64,000 bases of DNA from Auanema rhodensis (lineage: Eukaryota > Nematoda > Chromadorea > Rhabditida > Rhabditidae), in the NCBI GenBank assembly GCA_964057225.1, contig OZ059897.1:5952001-6016000 (forward strand), read 5' to 3'. The position numbers and the translations under genes are program-made. Positions 13,001 to 23,531 of the stretch are shown piece by piece. The notes beneath the pieces were generated by a model. That model saw only the letters and a list, made by a program, of their open reading frames with translations, ran no database searches and was not told the origin of the DNA. Position 1 is the stretch's first letter. Each line of letters opens with the position of its first letter.

Positions 13001-14410
13001 TTTGAATTTTGAAATTGATTTTCAAGTTGCTTATAAATCACACATCCTCTATTATTCAAGTGTAACGCTTGAAAATGGATATTTGAGGAAAAGCATTTGC
13101 AGCTGCACGAGTTTCAAGTTGCTTATACCATAATACCTTGATAACAACATTATTCTGAAATATTTTAAAGTCATATCCAATAACCAGTTTAAATAAAAAA
13201 AATATAAAATTATATATAGTATATGTATATCAACTCGTATAGAAAGGTACATATGATGTACATGAATTCATATAATATCTACACATATACATACATGTAT
13301 ATACGTGCATAGTATATATAATATTTTTCTGGATGAATGAATACATATAGCTAAGTCATGTGGCAAAACTTTATAATATAAAATATTCTCTTAAGATTAT
13401 AAAAATAGGTAATACTTACTGAGGCGAGGTGAAACAATTAGCTGATCCCCCTTCCCCTTCCTTCCATCTTATGGCTTTGACATTAAACTCTAATCCACTA
13501 GCCTTTTCAATGCATTTTCGTGAAAGTGTGCTAACAAAAATATGTTCAGTTTGATAAAATTGAATAAATTTTCATTTTCTTTAGGCAACGGCTGGATTGA
13601 TATTGACGAATTTCTTAACGTTCTCAGAAAACAATTTGTTGATCCAAAAGAAGAAAAGGAACTTCGACAGGTTTTCAATGTAAGTATGGCTGAAACCTTT
13701 TAATCTCTATAGAAGCTTTATAATTCATTAAATACTAACAACCATTATCTGAAAGAAAGAAGTTTTGAGCAACAAAATAGAAATCAAAAAAAGATTTATG
13801 TCCAGTTAGCACGCTATTTGTGAGAGAAGAGCTGGACATGCGTCACGTTTTCCGGAATAATAAATAGCCTGGTACTTTTTGTCTAAATCAAGAAAACAGT
13901 TCAGAACTAGTATAACTGAAAGAACTTTACGAATTGAAAATAATGTTTTTTAAAAAGAAGGGTAACGGCTTTTGCTATTCAGCAGAAAAGCAACAAGTTA
14001 AATCCATTAGAAAAAAGTCTTTGTAGAGGTCATACAAAGTTTAAAAATTTATAAATTTACAATGCAAATATGTTTATTTTAGGTTTTTGATAAGAATCAG
14101 GATGGACTTATATCATTAGATGATTTAGTTTACGTCATGATGTCGTTAGGAGAAAAGCTAACAGAATCAGAAGCAAAAGCTATGATCAAGGAAGGAGATC
14201 TGGATCACGATGGTATGATTGACTTCCAAGGTCAGTATTTAGAAAACGTTAGATCATCATAAGGCTACTTAAGCTAAAGCTTTTGCTCTTTGTAAACAAT
14301 TATGAACATCTTAAGTCTAGTTTTAACCATAGTTTAGCTTTAACTATACATGCAATCATCTATTCCTTTTCATTTTAGAATTCATAATGCTGATCAAGAA
14401 TCAAACATAA
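10026..14410 (+). CDS. Calmodulin-like protein, four EF hands
   Basis: Exons 10026-10115, 10169-10244, 13585-13679, 14083-14230 and 14379-14410 join in frame to about 146 residues, calmodulin-sized. The ATG follows an acceptor (TTTAG, 10015-10019) by a few bases, which suits trans-splicing. All four loops carry acidic residues at the key positions: DKNGDGRITREE, DTDGNGWIDIDE, DKNQDGLISLDD and DLDHDGMIDFQE. The linker is ...RKQFVDPKEEKELRQVF, as in calmodulin-family sensors, but identity to canonical calmodulin is too low and the ends differ, so this is one of the divergent calmodulin-like (cal-type) genes of nematodes. I cannot assign which. It probably senses calcium in the cytosol. Intron 2 is 3.34 kb, far longer than its neighbours. 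It lies 2.6 kb downstream of troponin C on the same strand, but the two proteins are not close enough to be recent duplicates. Confidence 0.85.
10245..13584 (+). other. Long intron 2 of the calmodulin-like gene
   Basis: A 3.3-kb intron between EF-hand loops I-II. It is AT-rich with scattered TATATA runs (about 12907 and 13200-13320) and E-box words such as CACGTG-like CACGTGA near 12841. Open frames at 10383-10607 and 12197-12469 do not resemble exons of this gene and lack suitable splice joins. It is a possible site of regulatory elements; none is identified. Confidence 0.45.
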
Positions 14411-14617
14411 GGATGCATTAGTGCTGGTATTCAGATATGAATTGAATATCATTTCATAACATACATATGTTGTTTGTGTTAATCAAATTATATATTGAAA
14501 AATCTATGTTTTGTATAAATTAAGACAAAAAAAAGAAAAAAAAAACAATTTTATCATTTCTTCGTTCTTATTAATATCATATAAAATTGAAGATTTATGT
14601 ATTCATTCTAATAATTA

Positions 14618-15308
14618 GGTCGTCCAATTGAAACGTAGCCTCCCCCCTATATAGCCTAAAAAAAACTTTGAAAAAACATAAAAGTGCAAAAGTTTTTATT
14701 TTCTTAAATAATTTTCCTGATTCTGCATTCTTCCACTTTTCTTCCAAGTTTCTAATTCCTTCTCTGAAAAATGTTTTAGGTTCAGAATCAAGAAAAAAAA
14801 TTGGAGCTAGATCTGGAGAATAGGGAGAGTGCTTCAAAACATCCCAACCTAACTCCAGAGGCGTCTCTTGTGCTTTCACACAGCAGTGTGGGCGCAAGTT
14901 GTCATGTCAGCAGCGCTGATTTAAGAGTTGCACCGGGTCTCCGACGATCTCCGAGATCCATCTTGCCGGTTTTGAAGCGGACGAACCACTTCTTACATTT
15001 GTTGTAAGCTGGAGAACATTCTCCATAAACATCTTTCATTCTGCGACATGTTTCTTTTGCAGAAACACCATTGTGATAATGAAATGAAAAGATGTGGCTC
15101 ATATGATCATCCATAACGAAAGACACAAAAAAGAGAGCAAAATCAAACACGTTTTCCTGACGAATGAGCTGAGATTAATTAAAAATATTATTTTGTATCC
15201 GTTTAAATATACTCTAATTTAGTTTTATTTCTAAAATTTTACAAATTTTTGAAAAATTAGCATAATTTTTCAAAAAGATTAATGAGACCACGTTTCAATT
15301 GGACGACC
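14618..15308. mobile_element. Internally deleted mariner-family DNA transposon
   Basis: The element is 691 bp. The first 19 bases, GGTCGTCCAATTGAAACGT, recur exactly inverted at the right end (15290-15308), and the terminal inverted repeat extends with mismatches to about 27 bp. A TA dinucleotide flanks both sides (14616-14617 and 15309-15310), the target duplication expected for mariner/Tc1 insertion. The minus strand encodes the start and end of a mariner transposase with the centre missing, so the copy cannot move by itself, but intact ends mean it could be moved by a related transposase. Confidence 0.9.
14640..15150 (-). pseudogene. Mariner transposase remnant, central part deleted
   Basis: Minus strand. 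The 5' part (about 15115-14902) gives the mariner helix-turn-helix DNA-binding region: GVSAKETCRRMKDVYGECSP followed by KCKKWFVRFKTGKMDLGDRRRPG. It then stops. In another frame from about 14895 the C-terminal part appears, with GWDVLKHSPYSPDLAP, the block just before the third catalytic aspartate in mariner transposases. The sequence between, including the first two catalytic aspartates, is absent, and the residues after SPDLAP (IFFLDSEPK) differ from the usual motif. A full mariner transposase is about 340-350 residues; here about 170 codons remain in two frames. Non-functional. Confidence 0.85.
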
Positions 15309-15310
15309 TA

Positions 15311-16264
15311 ATATATATATATTATATCGATCATTCAACATCAGATACATATATGTAAATAGTTTTAAGTATTAGATAAAAATATTTTTTTTCATAATTT
15401 GTCTGTTTATTTATTCATATTTTCTTATAAATATTCTCAAAAAAATATTTCAAAAGACTGTATCAACGAATACAAATATTTTACTAACAATTTTCATAAT
15501 AATCGAAATATTATATTATAAAAGAATTCGAAATATATTATAAATAATTTGCAAATTGATAAGCCTCTCAACGTTCACGTGAGCGCTCACGTGTACGTGA
15601 ACATTTTTTTTTTGGCCGTGTGGCATTTTAATTTCCGAAAAATAGATTTGAATGAACGGTTGTTTGCAACATTTGAAACAAGTTTCTTTCTAAGAATTGT
15701 TACTTATGTATATAGTTTATATTACTTTAATCAATAACGAAGATCATCAAAGTCTTTTAAGTGTTTAGAATATGTGTAACAAGTCCTAATTGACAAATCT
15801 AGATTATAGCATGTTAGGATATATACATATAAAGACATTTATAAGTGAAATACAATGTTATCTTAACATTCATCAAAATACTTTCGTTTATACTATATAT
15901 ATATAGTATACTATATATATACAAAGATCCATATAATATATTTATAAATAATATAATATAATATAATTTATATATAGTATGAAATCAATTTAGAATTTTT
16001 AATGATATAGTTGTGATTGTGAGATTATTAATTTTTTTTAAATTATAAGAAAACAAAGCTATTTGTTGGAAATTTTAATTTGATTGAAATAATTAGTCAT
16101 AATTGCTATATACTGTGGATGTTTTGAGTTTTATTTTAACAAAATTATTATTTTAATGTTGTTTTCAATATGAAATTATTTAAAATATTATATACAACAC
16201 AAAGGTTTTTGATATTTACATGTAGATCTGTTTCAATTTATCCCTTTCTTCTAACAATAAGTGA
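15311..16264. other. Very AT-rich intergenic region with an E-box palindrome
   Basis: No coding sequence is seen. It contains the perfect palindrome described separately (15576-15593) and TATATA inverted repeats at about 15893-15930. The 3' flank of gene A, which ends at 16265 on the minus strand, lies at the right side. Confidence 0.5.
15576..15593. promoter_or_regulatory. Perfect 18-bp palindrome containing two CACGTG E-boxes
   Basis: The sequence CACGTGAGCGCTCACGTG is its own reverse complement and carries a CACGTG box at each end; a further ACGTGA lies directly downstream (15595-15600). CACGTG is the consensus for bHLH factors of the MYC/MAX, MITF/HLH-30 and related classes. Use as a binding site is inference from the motif alone. 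Confidence 0.4.
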
Positions 16265-17984
16265 TTATAACGATACTTTCTTGAGACTTTTACGAATTGC
16301 TTCCGTTTTAGGAAAACATTGCTCTGATAATGCTAGATATTCATCCCGCAATTCAAACCTATAATTTATATTTTAAATATGAATGATATAGTAAAGCATA
16401 TATACCCGTGATCAATAAACTTGACTTCGCTTCCCTTGTGATGTGAAGCAATATGTTGCTTAACTACATCGATTCTCGTAAATCCAACACCACATTCAAC
16501 ACAACTATAATTAACAATAAAATGATGATGGAAAAGGGTTTTATACACATAAACTATTGATTATACTAAATATAATATATTATATAAATCTTTTAAAGTA
16601 CCTGTACTGTTTCCTTGTTGCATGAAGACGTGCATGTCGATCTGCACATTTCAAAAAGTTGCGCACATCTGAGCCAAACGTCACTTTGGTACCACACAGC
16701 TGAAGATTCGTATCAGTGTTATCTTTCGCCATCTAATTTCTACCTGGCATTCGTGTACATCAACTTTCTCTCCTGGTTTAGCTGTATGTTGCCGTTTCCT
16801 TGGCTTACTACGAGCTTTCTTCGTATTTTCTTGGGGAAATAGCTGAATTAGGACATAAAAGATAAACTTAGAACTGATAAGCTATACTGTAGTTCGTAAG
16901 GCAATCAGCTGTTCAAAAATAGATGGGGTCGTATCAAGATTTTCAGTGCCAACAGAGAGATTTGATTTCTATGAAAAAATCGATAATATGAATGAAAGAT
17001 TGAAAGAATGAAAAAGTTACATTAGGAGTGGTCATTTCAGAACTTTCATCGTGTTTCTTCACATCATTTGAAGGAGCATTCTGATTTAAAAGTGAAGACA
17101 ATATCAATGTATACGGACTCAGCTAAATAAATGTAAAATTCACTTAAATATTACATAAATATCAAACTTACTTTATCTACTTCATCACTAATGCAACCAT
17201 CTTCCGAAGCATCGAGTTCCGATTTTATCGAGCAGGAAGGCTCAGCTGTCATATCAGCTTGATTCTCAAACTCATGGAAAATCTCAGTAGGTGTCTAAAA
17301 CGGAAAAACATTCTTGAGTCAAATGAAAACAATATTTACATCGTCGAGCGTTGGAACTTCCACACGTGACTGAGAACTCTTACAGTTTGTACAGGCATTC
17401 TCCACAGATTTAGCAACAACAAAGGACATATAACCATTTTCGAACTAGAAGGAAATATTTTTATTCAACGAATTTACAACCTAGCCGAAATTTTGAAATT
17501 GAGCACTTTAGTTTGAGATGGAAAAGGAAAAAAGAATAGTTAGAATATTCCAAATACGCGTCATAAATAAATCTGGTTATCCAACCAGCACTACGATATC
17601 TTGTTTCAAAAGACCATTTTCTAAAAAAAATCAAAAAAAAAACTAACCAAAATATGGATAGCATTGTTTATTGCTAATCCTTCGCCAATTTCTAATACGA
17701 GCACAACCTACAAAGTTTTTTTCAAACTGGCACTAAAACTGTCTAAAATACTTCATCAGATTTTCTACCATTCCGACTAGTTGGACCACATGATGTACAA
17801 AGATTTTCGATGCTTTCTCCCATTCGAAATGTTGAATATCCATTTTCGAACTAAAATAATTGATTTGAATGGATTTAATGTGAACTTTAAGGTAAAAATT
17901 GTTTTAAAAATTGAAAAAACGAACCAAAATACGTATCATACAGTTAAGACTATCATCGTTTTTTGCATTGATCAAGAGATACAT
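16265..17984 (-). CDS. Gene A: double zinc-finger protein with a tandemly duplicated N-terminal module
   Basis: Eleven exons on the minus strand join in frame to about 325 residues: 17925-17984, 17752-17850, 17648-17707, 17340-17444, 17172-17294, 17021-17080, 16888-16968, 16744-16842, 16602-16699, 16406-16504 and 16265-16358. The N-terminus is a two-exon module repeated twice. Exon 1 (MYLLINAKNDDSLNCMIRIL) and exon 2 (FENGYSTFRMGESIENLCTS, then CG) are followed by exon 3 (VVLVLEIGEGLAINNAIHIL) and exon 4 (FENGYMSFVVAKSVENACTN, then CK). A Ser/Glu/Thr-rich linker and a basic patch (KKARSKPRKRQH, likely nuclear) precede two C-terminal zinc fingers: Cx2Cx19Hx3H, with an unusually long loop, and a canonical Cx2Cx12Hx3H. 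The tail has RDEYLALSEQCFP. Genes B and C share parts of this plan. It is a probable nuclear DNA-binding protein of a family I do not recognise; its target is unknown. Confidence 0.75.
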
Positions 17985-18958
17985 AACCGATATTAAGATA
18001 TGGCTTGTCTAATAATAGTATGTTGATCAGTTGAAAACAATAGCCATGCAGGTAGAAGTCAGAACGGAATAATAAGGACGCCCACTAAGAGAGTGATGTG
18101 GCTAGCAGAAATCGATGAGGGGCGGTCGCCGTATGAACAGGACCTGGTCTCCATTAGACCAAACGGAAGACCAGTTTTCGCCTATGCGCCGATCAATTGG
18201 AACACGGTCCTATATACAACTTCAAAACAACAAACATCATGAAAAACAGGAAGTTCGCGAAGGTAGCTGACGATACATCCAGCTGAGCCCCTTTCTCTTT
18301 CTCTCCTTCTTTCCCCCTTTTCCCTCTTTTCTTTGCTCTCTCTCTCTCTCTCTTTATACACATTGTTATTTCTCTATCTTCTGTCCAGTCTATCTGTCTG
18401 TGTCTCTATTTCACATAATATTTGTCAAACCATGGCTACCTGCTTCAAATGCATGCTCTCCTCATTCCTGAATATCCATTTTCCAGATTCCCTCAGTCTC
18501 TTTCACCTGTCGCTCATCTATTCTACCTTCGTAATATTTCTTGAAGACCAGCACAGTGCAGGCGAAGTCAGTGTTAGATCTCACCGTTGACTAGACGGCC
18601 TTAACCAAACGACTGTCTCTCCAAAGTGAATGGTTCAGTTCTCCCTAGCCCACCCCCATTCCTTCCATTGGACATCTTCAAAGTAGATACTTCGATTTTC
18701 AGTCTCCAATTCACCCTCTCATGACTTCGACAACCTCATACCTATTCTTCAGCTTCGTTGATCTTTGAACAGTCTCTTCCGTAGTTGTTCACAGTAGATC
18801 GTTATAACTGGGGACCAGCGCCTGCCTACGCTAGACTGCCTATGCCAGCTAACAAACGAAAGAGAGAATGAAGAAGGATTAGTTTCTGTTCTACTAGGGA
18901 TTTGTGAAAAAATATTCCCCTCTCTTATACTCTAATCAATCATCATAATCACATTAGG
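17985..18958. other. Upstream region of gene A
   Basis: No gene is visible. The base composition is more balanced here than in the flanks. A CT-rich stretch (18290-18355) and a short hairpin-like TGGTCT-CCATT-AGACCA (about 18146-18162) are present. It is presumably the promoter region of gene A, which is transcribed away from it on the minus strand. Confidence 0.4.
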
Positions 18959-19670
18959 AGAATATTTTGATTTTAATATTTGCAAATTTCAAACTTTTTT
19001 GAGATTTCTAATAAAAATTTGAAGCTACTTTTCACAATTCTGTTATGATTAATATTTCCCTTTTATCTAATGTTTCTCTCTTTTTATGGGTTCCCTCCCT
19101 TATAAGTTGTCATGAGTCTCATCTTCCGCCAGTTCATGACATTGTCAACTCCTCCATACTGTCTTTTTCAATTTTTCTCTCAACACGTGATTCGTTATAT
19201 GGAAGGACAGATGCGAACCATATGAACAATGGCATCACACTCTTCCATTTTGCTCATTTTCGAAATCCGGAAACTGTCAGGCACTCAATATAAAGCAAAC
19301 AAAACGCCTTTCAGGAGATCGTCTGTCTTAAAATAGATTCAAACGTCTCCGCATAATCTTTTGTTTTCACTCAGTTAATTGTTCCAATTCAATTATATTA
19401 TCAGTACCATTCCTCTATAGTAACTTTTTTTGGTTGAAACGCATTGGAATGCAATCTACAGTTCCCCGCTCTCATTGACGAAGCAAGGAAAGTTCTCAGC
19501 ATGAGCCAACACAAAACGGTTAACAATGGAAAATAGGAAAGAAAAATATCGCATGCTGATGCTGCAGCAACGACTTACGAAAACACACGGAAAAAAGATT
19601 TTAAAAAAAAGTTTTATAAAAAAAATCAGAAGAAAAGTATGTAACATTCTGGCACTCTAAAGATGATAAA
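18959..19670. repeat. 712-bp direct repeat, copy 1
   Basis: This block matches 21076-21787 with a constant offset of 2117 bases. I compared the copies by eye and found no difference, including in homopolymers. It starts at AGAATATTTTGATTTTAATA and ends at CTCTAAAGATGATAAA. There are no terminal inverted repeats and no obvious target duplication. The open frames within it (for example 19045-19293 and the complement of 19456-19647) occur twice only because the block does; they do not look like proteins. Confidence 0.9.
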
Positions 19671-21075
19671 TATTGGAAACAATGCCCTTCATAATGAATT
19701 TTAGTTTATAAATCTTGTAAGATTTATATTTTTTTATTTCAAAAGTTTTGTCTTTTCATATTGGGTGGCTTCTTTTTTTTTTTGATTTTTCAACTATGGC
19801 TGCATATTAATTTAATTCTCCTTCTCATTACATACGACATACAGGGTCTATTGTTATTGTTTTCACAAACAAATACTCAAAAAACAGTATCACCCGAAAT
19901 TGCTATAAACACCATTTTTACAAAAACAAAGCCACTTTACCTCTTCTTTATATAAATTAAAATAAATTAATGTCATAATTCGTTATGTCTTATCATACTT
20001 CCAGTGATTATCGACGGTCGAACATCCATCTCCTCCCAGTGTTTGTCAGCGCTTGATTCTCCACCCCTTCTTCTGGAAACTCCGACGTTTCTTTCAACAT
20101 CTTATCTTCTGGATTGCGCTGTATTCCAATTCCAAGCACTTTTCTCAAATTATATTGTGTTCAATGCCAGATTCTTTTCGACTTTATCTGGAATTCAAAG
20201 CCTTAGTTTAACTCTTGTTCTAACTTACTTACCAACATCTGGTGAGGTTTAATGGTAAACCAATTAATTCCCAGTTCATTATTTTTTTCTGATAAACAAA
20301 AGAACTCTTTATAACTTAAATCTATAATAATAACCTGACATATCCAGCAAACTACAAGATATGATGGGATCACATTGTTAGCAAAGTTTAAGATGTCAAA
20401 ACTCCTTAAAATTAAAATAGTTCAAAAGTTTTATTTGAAATGTGAATCAACATCTATGATTTATTTTGTATATAGTTTAATGTGATCAATTTTTAGAAAT
20501 TAATTTTAAATTATTGAAAAACGTATCAGAAACAAATAATTCAAGAATACTGTCTTTACAACATTTTACTAATATTCATGATTAAAGCTCACATTTACAA
20601 CTTGATCATCATAAAAATAAAAATAATTAAGTTTTATCTTGTGTATGTTCAACTTCATTAGCATATAGTATATGTATTCAATTACCACGTGAGTTACTTC
20701 ACGTAAAATAATATAATTTCCTGTACGAGTTAATTCTGATGCAGTATTTTCTCTATTTACAATAATTCGTTTTCTCGTATATTTCGAGGGCATAAATAAC
20801 TTTTTCTTAAATATTTAGATTTATGATTCTTTCAACTTGAGCAAAACTAAAATATTTTTATTTTACTATACTTCTATTTTCTCCATTACAATATAAATTC
20901 ATATAATTGTAGTGTGGGAGAATAGTATTATTTCCTGCACTTGAAGGACGTGAAGCGGTTGTTCCTCAGTTCATGTAACTTATTACCGCGCGCTTACAGT
21001 TTCAAAGAGATTTATATGATATTGAATAGCTACGAAGAATGATCCTCGATGCAATATTGATTTGATATCTTTATT
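19671..21075. other. Spacer between the two identical direct repeats
   Basis: 1405 bp of single-copy AT-rich sequence. It has no reverse transcriptase, integrase or other recognisable coding content, which argues against the pair being retrotransposon long terminal repeats. A short GC-richer part lies at about 20930-21010. Confidence 0.45.
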
Positions 21076-21787
21076 AGAATATTTTGATTTTAATATTTGC
21101 AAATTTCAAACTTTTTTGAGATTTCTAATAAAAATTTGAAGCTACTTTTCACAATTCTGTTATGATTAATATTTCCCTTTTATCTAATGTTTCTCTCTTT
21201 TTATGGGTTCCCTCCCTTATAAGTTGTCATGAGTCTCATCTTCCGCCAGTTCATGACATTGTCAACTCCTCCATACTGTCTTTTTCAATTTTTCTCTCAA
21301 CACGTGATTCGTTATATGGAAGGACAGATGCGAACCATATGAACAATGGCATCACACTCTTCCATTTTGCTCATTTTCGAAATCCGGAAACTGTCAGGCA
21401 CTCAATATAAAGCAAACAAAACGCCTTTCAGGAGATCGTCTGTCTTAAAATAGATTCAAACGTCTCCGCATAATCTTTTGTTTTCACTCAGTTAATTGTT
21501 CCAATTCAATTATATTATCAGTACCATTCCTCTATAGTAACTTTTTTTGGTTGAAACGCATTGGAATGCAATCTACAGTTCCCCGCTCTCATTGACGAAG
21601 CAAGGAAAGTTCTCAGCATGAGCCAACACAAAACGGTTAACAATGGAAAATAGGAAAGAAAAATATCGCATGCTGATGCTGCAGCAACGACTTACGAAAA
21701 CACACGGAAAAAAGATTTTAAAAAAAAGTTTTATAAAAAAAATCAGAAGAAAAGTATGTAACATTCTGGCACTCTAAAGATGATAAA
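21076..21787. repeat. 712-bp direct repeat, copy 2
   Basis: Second copy of the block at 18959-19670, same orientation, apparently base-identical. It ends 282 bp before the stop codon of gene B, so it lies in the 3' flank of that gene and 3.1-3.8 kb upstream of gene A. Confidence 0.9.
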
Positions 21788-22069
21788 ACTATAACAACCT
21801 CAAAATTTAACAAGAAATAAATAAAGCAAAGTTCTGGTAAAAATATGTGATTACAAATTTGATAATACTAATTGTCTAAGACAAGGAAGGCATAAATTGC
21901 GATAAAAAGTTGGATGTAAGAAATTGTAATATTAACAGACATGGTATACAAATTATTAATGAGATTATTTGACATAAAGCAGATAGACAGAAAAATTAAA
22001 AATGAGATTATGTCAAGAAAGATCAATACAAGTTATCAAACAAATATAAAAATCGGTGCCAAGGGTACA

Positions 22070-23524
22070 TTAAGTTCTAACCTCGTTCAGCCATTTCAAT
22101 TTATCTTTTCTTCGTCTATTTTGGAACCAGACTTTAACCTGAACAACGTTGATTATTATAATTTAATAATAAATGATGGTTACTCGTAATGCGTCAATTC
22201 CTAAACTCTCCATAAGTTGTTTCTTTTTGAAAGGATCAGCACAAGCATTAGGATCTTCGTTATAAAAACTTTCAAGAATTTCCTAAACATACGAACCATA
22301 TGATTCTCATTAAATATTGAAAACCAACCAAATCTCTTGTGTTGTAAACTATACGCCCTCTTCGAAGTTTTCCATTAGCCGATACTTAACTTGTACTATT
22401 AAAAGACGATATTCAATAAGTAGTACTTACCTACGTGACCGAGATTTCGACTTCCCGATTTTTTGGATGAATTTATATCATTATTAGCTGAGCTTGATAT
22501 CTATGAAAAAAAGTTAGATAATTAATTTAGAACTCCAACTCACTTCTGGTGATGAGCATTTGGAAATAGTTAGAGGTTGATCTAGAGGAGAAGGTGTTAG
22601 GCGATTGTAATGTGAGAATACGTTAGGCGTTGAAGATAATAGACAGGCTAGTAATGAAGGATGTAGGGTTTCAAAATTTGTTTCATTCTGAAAATAATTT
22701 GTTCAACAATGAAATATTAAAACAACTCACAGCATCTGAGTCAGCAATGGCATTAGCCGCATCTTCAACATCCGTATCAATAGAACTACCTTCTACAGCT
22801 TTTTCTTTACCAGTAGTAGCAGACGGAGAAGGTTGAGGTGTTTCTTCCTACAAATAAATCATCAAATAAAGCTTATGATAAAACGTAAGGTTTAATTTAA
22901 TTAAAAATAGAACACGATACCCTATCTTCCGATGACACTGACACCGTGGAAGAGGTAGATGATCCTTCACCAATCAAAACGTTAGGAGCAACAGTTGTTA
23001 AGACATTCTGAGCAACAGCCTACAAAAGGTTAAATATAGAGGTACAGCAAAGACAAAATATGATATTGATTGAAAAACAAATTAAAATAGCATTATACCT
23101 GCATTCCCATTTGTAAAAGTCCCGATTCCTTTACAGCAGATAAAACATCCTTACTATTACTGGTTGCTAAGTCTTGGTAAGTCTCCATAAGAGGGATTAA
23201 AGGATATAAGGAAGCAGGGACATGAGTTAGCTTAATCAAAATTGTAATCAACAAATGCTAATATAATAATAAAAATACCTGATCAATGGTGATATGTTTA
23301 GAATCTTCCATTTTTACATTAGGCTTGGTGTCTGAAGTTGGAAGTGTGGAACAACGAGGACATAACTTTTCCACTCGATCAACTATAGAAATAGGAACGC
23401 TATACTTATTAACCTGAATATAACATAGTTAATAAAGATTAATTATCAAAAGATTTCTAACCAATCCGGATATAATTTCCCCCATTTCAAATAGATGGTC
23501 TTCCAAATTCACAAGCAGAAACAT
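22070..23524 (-). CDS. Gene B: homeodomain protein with the gene-A-type N-terminal module
   Basis: Ten exons join in frame to about 327 residues: 23462-23524, 23279-23413, 23099-23230, 22921-23019, 22731-22847, 22544-22687, 22431-22500, 22329-22384, 22184-22282 and 22070-22138. Exon 1 starts MFLLVNLEDHLFEMGEIISG and exon 2 VNKYSVPISIVDRVEKLCPR then C; residue pattern and intron position match the module of gene A. A Ser/Thr/Pro-rich middle follows. The C-terminal homeodomain begins near KLRRGRIVYNTRDLEIL, continues with ESFYNEDPNACADPFKKKQL, and has recognition helix VKVWFQNRRRKDK (W, F, Q50, N51 and R53 present). By my count there are about two extra residues between helices 1 and 2. The last exon ends four residues after KLKWLNE, or could splice on at GAG/gttaga. 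It is probably a nuclear transcription factor; I cannot assign a homeobox class. Confidence 0.82.
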
Positions 23525-23531
23525 TCTGAAA
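23525..23531 (-). promoter_or_regulatory. Splice acceptor one base before the gene B start
   Basis: On the minus strand TTTCAG is followed by A and then the ATG of gene B. An acceptor this close to the start codon with no obvious upstream coding exon is typical of nematode spliced-leader trans-splicing, or of a 5' UTR intron. It supports the chosen start. Confidence 0.5.

Noticed and set aside
17445-17647. Third, decayed copy of the FENGY exon in an intron of gene A
   Set aside because: Only the bases AAAATGG after a TTTTAG are shared with exons 2 and 4; the remaining sequence does not align, so this is probably chance.
19045-19293. 82-codon open frame present twice in identical form (also 21162-21410)
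   Set aside because: Identity comes from the 712-bp duplication. Composition is that of random AT/CT-rich DNA, with no domain or splice context.
18959-21787. The paired direct repeats as long terminal repeats of a retrotransposon
   Set aside because: Ends are not TG...CA, there is no target duplication or primer-binding site, and the 1.4-kb interior has no gag, protease or reverse transcriptase.
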